From assembly GCA_013911745.1 (NCBI GenBank), contig JACESO010000008.1:1-49169 (forward strand): DNA of 49,169 nt, written 5' to 3'. Positions 7,686 to 14,590 of this stretch are shown piece after piece (position 1 is the stretch's first letter; each line of letters starts with the position of its first letter). Source of the DNA: Sphingobium sp. (GTDB lineage: Bacteria > Pseudomonadota > Alphaproteobacteria > Sphingomonadales > Sphingomonadaceae). Under the pieces are notes generated by a model, which worked only from the letters and a program-made list of their open reading frames with translations, was not told where the DNA came from and did not search any database. The position numbers and the translations under genes are program-made.

Positions 7686-8417
7686 ATGACGATGGAGAAC
7701 AAGGTCATTGCGATCACCGGCGCCAGCAGCGGCATCGGCGAAGGAACGGCGCGGCTGCTGGCGGCGCGGGGCGCGAAGCTGATGATCGGCGCGCGGCGCA
7801 CCGACCGGCTGGAGCGACTAGCGGAAGAATTGAACGCGGCGGGCGGATCGGTTGCCTTCCGGTCGCTGGATGTCACCGATCGCGCCGATTTCGAGGCGTT
7901 CGTCGCCGCCACCGAAGCCGAATATGGCCGCATCGACGTGCTGGTGAACAATGCGGGGCTGATGCCGCTGTCGCGCTTCGACAGCCTGAAGGTCGATGAA
8001 TGGGACCGGATGATCGACGTCAACATTCGCGGTGTGCTGCATGGCATTGCGGCGGCCCTGCCCCGCTTCAAGGCCCAGGCGAGCGGCCAGTTCGTCAACG
8101 TCTCGTCGATCGGCGGCTATGCCGTGTGGCCGACCTGCGGCGTGTATAGCGCGACCAAATATGCGGTGCGCGCCATATCCGAGGCGCTGCGCATGGAGCA
8201 TGACGACATCCGCGTCACCATCATCGCGCCGGGCGTGGTGGAGTCGGAACTGGCCGACACGATCACCGACCCACTCGCGGCGCAGGCGATGGTGGACTTC
8301 CGTTCAATCGCCCTGACCCCGGACGCGATCGCCCGCGCCATCGCCTATGCGGTGGAGCAGCCGGCCGATGTCGATGTGGGCACGCTGATCGTGCGGCCGA
8401 CGCGGTCGGTGATCTGA
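7686..8417 (+). CDS. Short-chain dehydrogenase/reductase (SDR)
   Basis: A 243-residue classical SDR. The NAD(P)-binding motif TGASSGIG is at residues 11-18, NNAG around residue 86, catalytic Ser in NVSSIGG, and the YSATK (YxxxK) active site. Arg residues after the second strand (ARRTDR) favour NADP(H). Length and motifs are complete, so the enzyme should be active; substrate unknown. The AraC regulator is divergent across a 180-base intergenic region and most likely controls it. Members with this sequence style are annotated as oxidoreductases of the clavulanate-dehydrogenase-like group. Confidence 0.9.
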   Translation: MTMENKVIAITGASSGIGEGTARLLAARGAKLMIGARRTDRLERLAEELNAAGGSVAFRSLDVTDRADFEAFVAATEAEYGRIDVLVNNAGLMPLSRFDSLKVDEWDRMIDVNIRGVLHGIAAALPRFKAQASGQFVNVSSIGGYAVWPTCGVYSATKYAVRAISEALRMEHDDIRVTIIAPGVVESELADTITDPLAAQAMVDFRSIALTPDAIARAIAYAVEQPADVDVGTLIVRPTRSVI

Positions 8418-8557
8418 ACCCCACTGATCCTCCCCTTTCAGGGAGGTGGCAATCCGGAGAGTTGACGGAGGGGTGTCGTTCCATCGTGAGGGTGACACCC
8501 CTCCGTCACGCGCTTCGCGCGCGACACCTCCCCTTCCAGGGGAGGATGGAGAAAGGC
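8418..8557. repeat. Intergenic palindromic (REP-like) repeat element
   Basis: The whole gap between two convergent genes is a mosaic of inverted repeats. GACGGAGGGGTGTC (8464-8477) pairs perfectly with 8494-8507; it is flanked by CCTCCCCTTTCAGGGAGG on the left and CACCTCCCCTTCCAGGGGAGG on the right, with a GCGCTTCGCGC hairpin between. This type of element, with cctccgtc...gcttcgcgc...acctcccc, is dispersed in sphingomonad genomes as I recall. It probably also stops transcription from both sides. Confidence 0.6.
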
Positions 8558-9358
8558 TCAATGCACGAAGCGGGCCACCACGTCGCGGTAGGAGCGGCTG
8601 ACCTTTACCTGGGCGCCGCTTTCCAGAACCAGGAAACATTCGCCGTTGGTGTGGGGCTTTACCTGGCGGACCTGGCTCAAGTTGACGATGGTGGAGCGGT
8701 GGACGCGCTGGAAATTGCGCGGGTCGAGGCGCTTTTCCAGATCCTTCATCGTTTCGCGCAGGATGAGCGAATTGTCGGCGGTGTAGATGCACATATAGTC
8801 GCCCGCCGCGTCGATCCGCTCGATCGAATCCACGTCGACGCGGAATATCTGCCCGCGATCCTTGATGTTGATGAGTTTTTCGAACCGGTTGGCGGCCGGC
8901 GTGTCGTCGTCCGCCGCAAAATCGCTCATCGCCTGGGGGGCGACCTCGGCCAGCACTTCGCGCAGTTTCTCGGCCTCCTGCACCTGCCGTTTTTCGGACA
9001 GGCGCTGGCGCACGCGGTCGAGCGCATCGGCGAGCCGGCCTTCCTCGACCGGCTTCATGAGATAATCGACCGCCTGCGCCTCGAACGCGCGGATCGCATA
9101 GTCGCCATAGGCCGTCACGAAGATGAAGAGCGGCGGCTCGACCTCCATCATGCCCTGGACGACGGAAAAGCCATCGAAACCGGGCATTTGAATGTCAAGG
9201 AACACAAGGTCGGGTTTGTGCGTCTTTATGGCGCGGATCGCTTCGCGGCCGTTGGTGCAGGTTTCGATGATTTCGACATCCTCATGCGCTTGGAGACGCA
9301 GCTGAAGGCCTTGAATAGCCAGGCTTTCGTCGTCGACGAGGATTGTTCTGATGGTCAT
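8558..9358 (-). CDS. LytTR-type response regulator
   Basis: A 266-residue response regulator. Residues 1-120 form the receiver domain, with acidic pocket DDE at 9-11, phospho-acceptor Asp55 in FLDIQMPG, Thr in FVTAYGDYA, and Lys in YLMKPV. Residues about 160-265 form a LytTR DNA-binding domain (DRGQIFRVDVDSIERIDAAGDYMCIY and RVHRSTIVNL). The gene overlaps the preceding histidine kinase by four bases (ATGA), so the pair is translationally coupled. Targets cannot be read from the window. It corresponds to the AlgR/LytR family. Confidence 0.93.
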   Translation of the reverse strand: MTIRTILVDDESLAIQGLQLRLQAHEDVEIIETCTNGREAIRAIKTHKPDLVFLDIQMPGFDGFSVVQGMMEVEPPLFIFVTAYGDYAIRAFEAQAVDYLMKPVEEGRLADALDRVRQRLSEKRQVQEAEKLREVLAEVAPQAMSDFAADDDTPAANRFEKLINIKDRGQIFRVDVDSIERIDAAGDYMCIYTADNSLILRETMKDLEKRLDPRNFQRVHRSTIVNLSQVRQVKPHTNGECFLVLESGAQVKVSRSYRDVVARFVH

Positions 9359-10461
9359 GCGGCCACTTTCGATGTTTCATCCATGTTAAGCGGAAATTCG
9401 ATAATGACCGAAAATCCGCCCGGCGTGGAACGCGTTTCGAAGCTCTGTCGTTCCCCGAAGGCCTGAATTAACCGGTCCCGGATGTTCGGCAGTCCAACGC
9501 CCGTCCCCTCGCTCATGGGAATGTGCGGCTTCATTCCGCCTTCGTTCAATCCCGGTCCGCTGTCCGATACGATGATCCGGACGTTTTCACCGGCAGGCTG
9601 CGCGCTGACCGAAATATCTGCGCCTTCCTCCTTGGGCGTGACCGCATATTTGATGGCGTTTTCAACGAGCGGCTGAAGCAAGAGAGACGGAAGCCGCGCC
9701 TTCGCTACGGCAGGATCGATGCTGAAGCTGGTGCGCAGCCGATCCTCGAACCGCATCTTCTCTATCTCCAGATAGAGTTTCAGCGTCTCGATCTCCTGCT
9801 CGATCGTTACCTGAGCCGTGGGTTCGTTGATGAGCGTGTAGCGCAGGAATGAGGACAGGCGCGAAAGCATCGCGTTCGCCCGGTCGGTCTGTTTCAGCAG
9901 CACCAGCGTCGAGATGCTGTTGAGCGTATTGAACAGGAAATGCGGGTTGAGCTGGTAGCGCAACATCGCGAGCTGTGCGTTCGCCGCCTGATTTTCGAGG
10001 CGCAGCAACTGGTCCGCCTGCTCCTCCACCGTCAGGTAGAAGTTGATGGCATAATAGAGCGCGGACCAGGCCCCGATCAGCGTTACCGACAGGTAGAAGG
10101 CACCCAGAAACAATTGCAGGCCCGCCGTCTCGCTCGCGCGGTTCTGCGTGGAAAAGACCCAGGCGTCGATGAAGGCGACCAGCCCCGCCGCCAGCACAAC
10201 CGTCAGGATCGACACGCCCCAGGTGATGATGGGCCGCTGCTTGAGCAGGAAGCGGAAGACGACCGCGATCAGCAGCGTCACCGAATAGCCGGTAACGGTG
10301 GATATCAGCACCGGGATCAGGCTGGAAAAGGGCTGCCCATTGGCGACGGTGGACGAGCCGCGCAGCAGGAAAGCGCCGGCCCATCCCAGGGATTGGAGAT
10401 TCCAGAAGGCGCGGTTCTTGTCAGCAAAGAAGGGCTGAGGCTGGATACGGGTCACAGACAT
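9355..10461 (-). CDS. LytS/AlgZ-type sensor histidine kinase
   Basis: A 368-residue membrane kinase. Roughly four hydrophobic segments occupy residues 20-150, followed by a short coiled region and the His_kinase (PF06580) domain: phosphorylated His in QLNPHFLFNTLNS, N-box LQPLVENAIKYAV, and glycine boxes DSGPGLN and GTGVGLPNIRDRL. There is no obvious periplasmic sensor domain, so the signal may be membrane-derived. It is directly upstream of and overlapping its LytTR response regulator. The family is the same as AlgZ/FimS. Confidence 0.93.
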   Translation of the reverse strand: MSVTRIQPQPFFADKNRAFWNLQSLGWAGAFLLRGSSTVANGQPFSSLIPVLISTVTGYSVTLLIAVVFRFLLKQRPIITWGVSILTVVLAAGLVAFIDAWVFSTQNRASETAGLQLFLGAFYLSVTLIGAWSALYYAINFYLTVEEQADQLLRLENQAANAQLAMLRYQLNPHFLFNTLNSISTLVLLKQTDRANAMLSRLSSFLRYTLINEPTAQVTIEQEIETLKLYLEIEKMRFEDRLRTSFSIDPAVAKARLPSLLLQPLVENAIKYAVTPKEEGADISVSAQPAGENVRIIVSDSGPGLNEGGMKPHIPMSEGTGVGLPNIRDRLIQAFGERQSFETRSTPGGFSVIIEFPLNMDETSKVAA

Positions 10462-10544
10462 TGCGGCAGAGCCTAGCTCGCCACGCGCCGGATGGAAACA
10501 CTCCGTTCATGCCGGGCGGCCGCTGCGCCTGTACCCCAGTGCGC

Positions 10545-11027
10545 TTATGCGGCCTGAGCCGGCTCCTGCGCCATCGGAGTCACCTCATCCGTACACACCC
10601 AGACGAGATCGGTGAGATCGAGCGCCCGGCCGTCATGCGCCTGGATCGCGACCCCGCGGATCGGCTTGCGGTCGCGCTTGTCGGCCAGCACCTGGCAGGA
10701 GGCGGGCGCGCAGCCCCATTTTTCGCCCCATTGGCGCAGCGCGATCATGGCGGGGGCCAGATCCTGCCCCTTTTCCGTGAGCCGATATTCGACCTTTCGG
10801 CGGTCGCACATCATCGGCTGGCGCAACATGATGCCATTTTCCACCAGCCGGGCGAGCCGGTTGGCGAGAATGTTGCGGGCGATGCCCAGCGTCGACTGGA
10901 ACTCCTCGAAATGGCGGATGCCAGACAGCGCGCCGCGCAGGATGAGGAAGGACCAACGCTCCCCCATCGCTTCCAGCGCGGCGGGAAGCGCGCATTGTTC
11001 CAGATCCTGGGCCAGATTATGCTTCAT
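10545..11027 (-). CDS. HxlR family winged-helix regulator
   Basis: A 160-residue HxlR/MarR-like regulator. The core reads CALPAALEAMGERWSFLILR, GIRHFEEFQSTLGIARNILANRLARLVENGI and YRLTEKGQDLAPAM, all standard for the family, followed by a ~45-residue tail longer than usual. A palindrome ATGAC-ATT-GTCAT overlaps the start codon and is a candidate autoregulatory site. It is divergent from the rsh gene, with 113 bases between, but nothing shows that it controls it. Family members often sense electrophiles or aldehydes. Confidence 0.88.
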   Translation of the reverse strand: MKHNLAQDLEQCALPAALEAMGERWSFLILRGALSGIRHFEEFQSTLGIARNILANRLARLVENGIMLRQPMMCDRRKVEYRLTEKGQDLAPAMIALRQWGEKWGCAPASCQVLADKRDRKPIRGVAIQAHDGRALDLTDLVWVCTDEVTPMAQEPAQAA

Positions 11028-11038
11028 GACATTGTCAT
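11026..11038. promoter_or_regulatory. Small palindrome at the hxlR start codon
   Basis: ATGAC and GTCAT flank ATT. The site covers the ATG of the HxlR gene, so a bound dimer would block initiation. Candidate autoregulatory operator only. Confidence 0.35.
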
Positions 11039-11140
11039 ATAGCGCAAAGCCGCCCCCGTTGCAAAAAGCGCGGCGCTAAATGACCCATGATGGGATTTTT
11101 TTGTTGCGCGGCAAGGCGGTTCTCTCACAATCGGGCAACG

Positions 11141-13246
11141 ATGCTGCGTCAATATGAACTTGTCGAACGGGTGAAGCGCTACGATCCGGATGCGGACGAG
11201 GCGATGATCAACCGCGCCTACGTCTTTTCCGTCCAGAAACATGGCAGCCAGAAGCGGGCCAGCGGCGACCCCTATTTCAGCCACCCGATCGAGGTCGCGG
11301 GCATCCTGACCGACTTCAACCTGGACGACCAGACGATCGTCACCGCGCTGCTCCACGACACGATCGAGGACACGCTGGTCACCTATGAGGAGATAGAGAG
11401 CGCCTTTGGCCCCGACGTCGCGCGGATGGTCGATGGCGTCACGAAGCTCAGCAAGATCGAGGCGATGAGCGAGAATGAGCGGGCTGCGGAAAATCTCCGC
11501 AAGTTCCTGCTCGCCATGTCGGACGACATCCGCGTGCTGCTGGTGAAGCTGGCCGACCGGCTGCACAATATGCGCACGCTGCACTTCATCAAGAATCCCG
11601 ACAAGCGCCGCCGCATCGCCCGCGAGACGATGGACATCTACGCCCCGCTGGCCGAGCGGATCGGCATGTACGACTTCATGCGCGAAATGCAGCTGCTCGC
11701 CTTCCGCGAGATCGAGCCGGAGGCCTATGACAGCATCACCCGGCGGCTGGAGCAGCTGAAGGAAGGCGGCCATGACAAGGTCGACCGGATCGGCGCGGAG
11801 CTGCAACTGCTGCTGGCGGGCAAGGGCCTTTCGGTCAGCGTCTCGGGCCGCGAGAAACACCCCTACTCCATCTGGAAGAAGATGCAGGAGCGGCACATCA
11901 GCTTCGAACAGCTGACCGACGTCATGGCGTTCCGCGTCATCACCGAGACGGTGGAGGATTGCTACCGCGCGCTCGGCATCATCCACCAGACCTTCAAGAT
12001 GGTGCCCGGCCGGTTCAAGGATTATATCTCCACGCCCAAGCGCAACGGTTATCAGTCGCTGCACACCACCGTCATTCATCAGGATAATGCCCGGATCGAG
12101 GTGCAGATCCGCAGCCGGGCGATGCACAATGACGCGGAAATGGGCCTTGCAGCGCACTGGGCCTACAAGCAGAAGGGCGATGCGGCCGATCATCATGCCG
12201 CCTGGCTGCGCGACCTCGTTGAAATCCTGGAACAGAGCCAGGACGCGGACGAACTGCTCGAACATACGCGCATGGCGATGTATCAAGACCGTATCTTCGC
12301 CTTTTCGCCCAAGGGCGAGCTGCACCAGTTGCCCAAGGGGTCGACGCCGGTCGACTTCGCCTATGCGGTTCATACCTCGCTCGGCAACCAGACGGTGGGC
12401 GCGAAGGTAAACGGCCGTGTCGTGCCGCTGCGCACCAGCCTAGAAAATGGCGATCAGGTCGAAATCCTGAAATCCGAAGGACAGGAGCCGCAGCCGGGGT
12501 GGCTGACCTTCGCCATCACAGGCAAGGCGCGCGCCGCGATCCGTCGCTACATCCGCCAGAAGCAGCGGGGCGAGGAGATCAAGCTGGGCGAGAAACTCTA
12601 TGAGGAGATCGTCGGCCGCTTCTCTCCCGACCTTGCCAAGGAACTGGGCGACAAGGCGCTGGCCGCCGCGCTCAAGCGGCTGAAGCTGGAGGACCGCGCG
12701 GCGCTGATGGTCGCGATCGCTACGCACCGCGTACTCGACAGCGAAGTGATGGAAGCGCTGATCCCCGGCTCCACCACGGCGGAAGGAATGGAGGAAGCGC
12801 ATCCGCGCCAGCATGAGCCGGTGTCGATCCGCGGCCTCACCCCTGGCATTGCCTACAGCCTCAGCGATTGCTGCCATCCGGTGCCGGGCGATCGGATCGT
12901 GGGCGTGCGGCGGACCGGCGAGCCGATCGAGGTTCATACGATCGATTGTCGATCGCTGGAGGTGGATCAGGACGACGACTGGGTCGACCTTGCCTGGGAC
13001 AGCAAGTCGAAGGGCGGCACCGCCCGCCTGTCCGTCATCGTCAAGAACCAGCCGGGCGCGCTCGCCGCCGTCGCAAACGTGTTCGGCGCGACGAAGGCGA
13101 ACATCCTGAACCTGCAACTGGTGAACCGCGAAGGCCCGTTCCACACCGACATCATCGACCTGGAAGTCGCGGACGCGCAGCATCTGAACCGTATCCTGTC
13201 GGCGCTGCGGGCGCTGGACATCGTGGTGCAGGCGGACCGGGTCTGA
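11141..13246 (+). CDS. rsh: Bifunctional (p)ppGpp synthetase/hydrolase, RelA/SpoT family
   Basis: A 701-residue Rel/SpoT homologue controlling the stringent response. Order of domains: HD hydrolase (His72-Asp73 in LLHDTIEDT, intact), synthetase (GRFKDYISTPKRNGYQSLHTT, intact substrate loop), TGS around residues 385-445, a helical/zinc-finger-like region with CCHPVPGD, and a C-terminal ACT domain (RLSVIVKNQPGALAAVANVFG). Both catalytic sites are complete, as expected for the single long Rsh protein of alphaproteobacteria. ATG 11141 is preferred over an in-frame earlier ATG (11087) because family members begin MLRQYELVERV. Confidence 0.95.
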   Translation: MLRQYELVERVKRYDPDADEAMINRAYVFSVQKHGSQKRASGDPYFSHPIEVAGILTDFNLDDQTIVTALLHDTIEDTLVTYEEIESAFGPDVARMVDGVTKLSKIEAMSENERAAENLRKFLLAMSDDIRVLLVKLADRLHNMRTLHFIKNPDKRRRIARETMDIYAPLAERIGMYDFMREMQLLAFREIEPEAYDSITRRLEQLKEGGHDKVDRIGAELQLLLAGKGLSVSVSGREKHPYSIWKKMQERHISFEQLTDVMAFRVITETVEDCYRALGIIHQTFKMVPGRFKDYISTPKRNGYQSLHTTVIHQDNARIEVQIRSRAMHNDAEMGLAAHWAYKQKGDAADHHAAWLRDLVEILEQSQDADELLEHTRMAMYQDRIFAFSPKGELHQLPKGSTPVDFAYAVHTSLGNQTVGAKVNGRVVPLRTSLENGDQVEILKSEGQEPQPGWLTFAITGKARAAIRRYIRQKQRGEEIKLGEKLYEEIVGRFSPDLAKELGDKALAAALKRLKLEDRAALMVAIATHRVLDSEVMEALIPGSTTAEGMEEAHPRQHEPVSIRGLTPGIAYSLSDCCHPVPGDRIVGVRRTGEPIEVHTIDCRSLEVDQDDDWVDLAWDSKSKGGTARLSVIVKNQPGALAAVANVFGATKANILNLQLVNREGPFHTDIIDLEVADAQHLNRILSALRALDIVVQADRV

Positions 13247-13258
13247 TCGCGGCCGGCG

Positions 13259-13705
13259 TCACTCGGCGCTATCTGGCGGAACCAACCTTGTAGGAAAAGT
13301 GCCGAGCGGCCGGCCGCTTTCGCGGTCAATCACCACCGCGGCAACCAGCGCGCCCGTCGCAGCGTCTGCGATCCGGCTGGTGCCGCCCTCCCCATGATGC
13401 CTTTCCCCCCAGGCACCAATGGCGGCGAGGATGGGCAGGAAATCCCGGCCCTTGGCGGTCAGAATATATTCGTCGCGCGGCGGATGCTGCGAATAGCGCC
13501 GCTTTTCCAGCAATCCGTCCGCCGTGAGCGCCGCCAGCCGCCGCGTCAGGATGTTCGGCGCGATCCCGAGCGACTGGCGGAACTGGTCGAAGCGGGTCGC
13601 GCCGTAGCCGGCATCGCGCAGGATCATCATGCTCCATGCGTCCCCCACCCTCAGCAAGGCGCGAGCGACGGGGCAAGGCCCCACGGAATATTTCTCAGCG
13701 TCCAT
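13259..13705 (-). CDS. HxlR family winged-helix regulator
   Basis: A 148-residue HxlR protein: CPVARALLRVGDAWSMMILRDAGYGATRFDQF, LGIAPNILTRRLAALTADGLL, then a DEYILTAKGRDFLPIL wing. It begins MDAEKYSVGPCPV with Cys11, equivalent to the redox-sensing N-terminal cysteine in many HxlR members. The gene is divergent from a short-chain dehydrogenase across 69 bases containing two inverted repeats, so repression of that SDR under non-inducing conditions is likely. Confidence 0.9.
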   Translation of the reverse strand: MDAEKYSVGPCPVARALLRVGDAWSMMILRDAGYGATRFDQFRQSLGIAPNILTRRLAALTADGLLEKRRYSQHPPRDEYILTAKGRDFLPILAAIGAWGERHHGEGGTSRIADAATGALVAAVVIDRESGRPLGTFPTRLVPPDSAE

Positions 13706-13713
13706 TGCATTAT

Positions 13714-13760
13714 GATAGCGACGTAACTATCAATATACAAGTGACTCGTTGGATCGAGTC
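13714..13760. promoter_or_regulatory. Two inverted repeats in the hxlR/SDR divergent promoter
   Basis: GATAG (13714-13718) faces CTATC (13727-13731) across eight bases, and GACTCG (13743-13748) faces CGAGTC (13755-13760) across six. Both lie between the divergent start codons, so either may be the HxlR operator. Confidence 0.45.
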
Positions 13761-13774
13761 AATGGAGACAAGCA

Positions 13775-14575
13775 ATGAGCATCACCCAAGGCACCGTCCT
13801 CATCACCGGGGCGTCGAGCGGCATCGGCGCGATCTATGCAGATCGTTTTGCCAAGAGGGGCCACGATCTCGTCCTGGTAGCCCGCGACGCCGCGCGCATG
13901 GAAACGCTGGCCGAACGCCTGCGCAGCGAAACGGGCGTGGCGATCGAGATCATTCCCGCAGACCTTACCGCGGACGCAGACGTCGCGAAAATCGAGGCGC
14001 GGCTGGCGCAGGGCGATGTCGGCATCCTCGTCAACAATGCCGGCATGTCGCTGAACGGCAGCCTGCTGGAGAACGGCCCCGAGAATATCGGCCGGATCAT
14101 CGCACTGAACATCACGGCGCCCACCCGGCTCGCGGCGGCGGCGGCCAAGGCCTTCGTGGCGCAGGGCGAAGGCGCGGTGGTCAACATCGCCTCCGTGCTG
14201 GCTCTGGCACCCGAAATGTTCGATGGCATCTATAGCGGCACCAAGGCGCATCTGCTGAACCTCAGCCAGGCGATGTCGGCGCAGCTTTCCCCGCAGGGCA
14301 TTTATACGCAGGCGGTGTTGCCGGGCGCGACCCGCACGGAAATCTGGGAGCGGTCGGGCAAGGATGTCGACAGCTTTCCAGCCGACATGGTGATGGACGT
14401 CAACGATCTCGTCGATGCGGCTCTGGTCGGCTTCGACCGCCGCGAGACGGTGACGATCCCCCCGCTGGCCGATATCAGCCAGTTCGACGCGATGCAGGCT
14501 GCCCGCGCCGCAATGGGCCCAAACCTGTCGAAGAAGGCGGTGGCGGAGCGCTATCGCGTGTCGGAGACGGTCTGA
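13775..14575 (+). CDS. Short-chain dehydrogenase/reductase (SDR)
   Basis: A 266-residue classical SDR with TGASSGIG at residues 11-18, NNAG near residue 90, catalytic Ser in NIASVLA, and YSGTK as the YxxxK site. GGAG lies seven bases before ATG 13775. The extended C-terminal region (after about 200) resembles the YdfG/DltE-like SDR subgroup with short-chain substrates. Its start lies 69 bases from a divergent HxlR gene, the usual arrangement for a quinone- or aldehyde-inducible reductase, but the substrate is unknown. It converges on the GH31 gene with 15 bases between stops. Confidence 0.9.
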   Translation: MSITQGTVLITGASSGIGAIYADRFAKRGHDLVLVARDAARMETLAERLRSETGVAIEIIPADLTADADVAKIEARLAQGDVGILVNNAGMSLNGSLLENGPENIGRIIALNITAPTRLAAAAAKAFVAQGEGAVVNIASVLALAPEMFDGIYSGTKAHLLNLSQAMSAQLSPQGIYTQAVLPGATRTEIWERSGKDVDSFPADMVMDVNDLVDAALVGFDRRETVTIPPLADISQFDAMQAARAAMGPNLSKKAVAERYRVSETV

Positions 14576-14590
14576 CCCGAAGTCCGCCTG

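Noticed and set aside
10545-11140. HxlR control of the rsh gene
   Set aside because: Divergent placement alone; the only palindrome overlaps the hxlR start codon, about 100 bases from rsh. Kept as autoregulation only.
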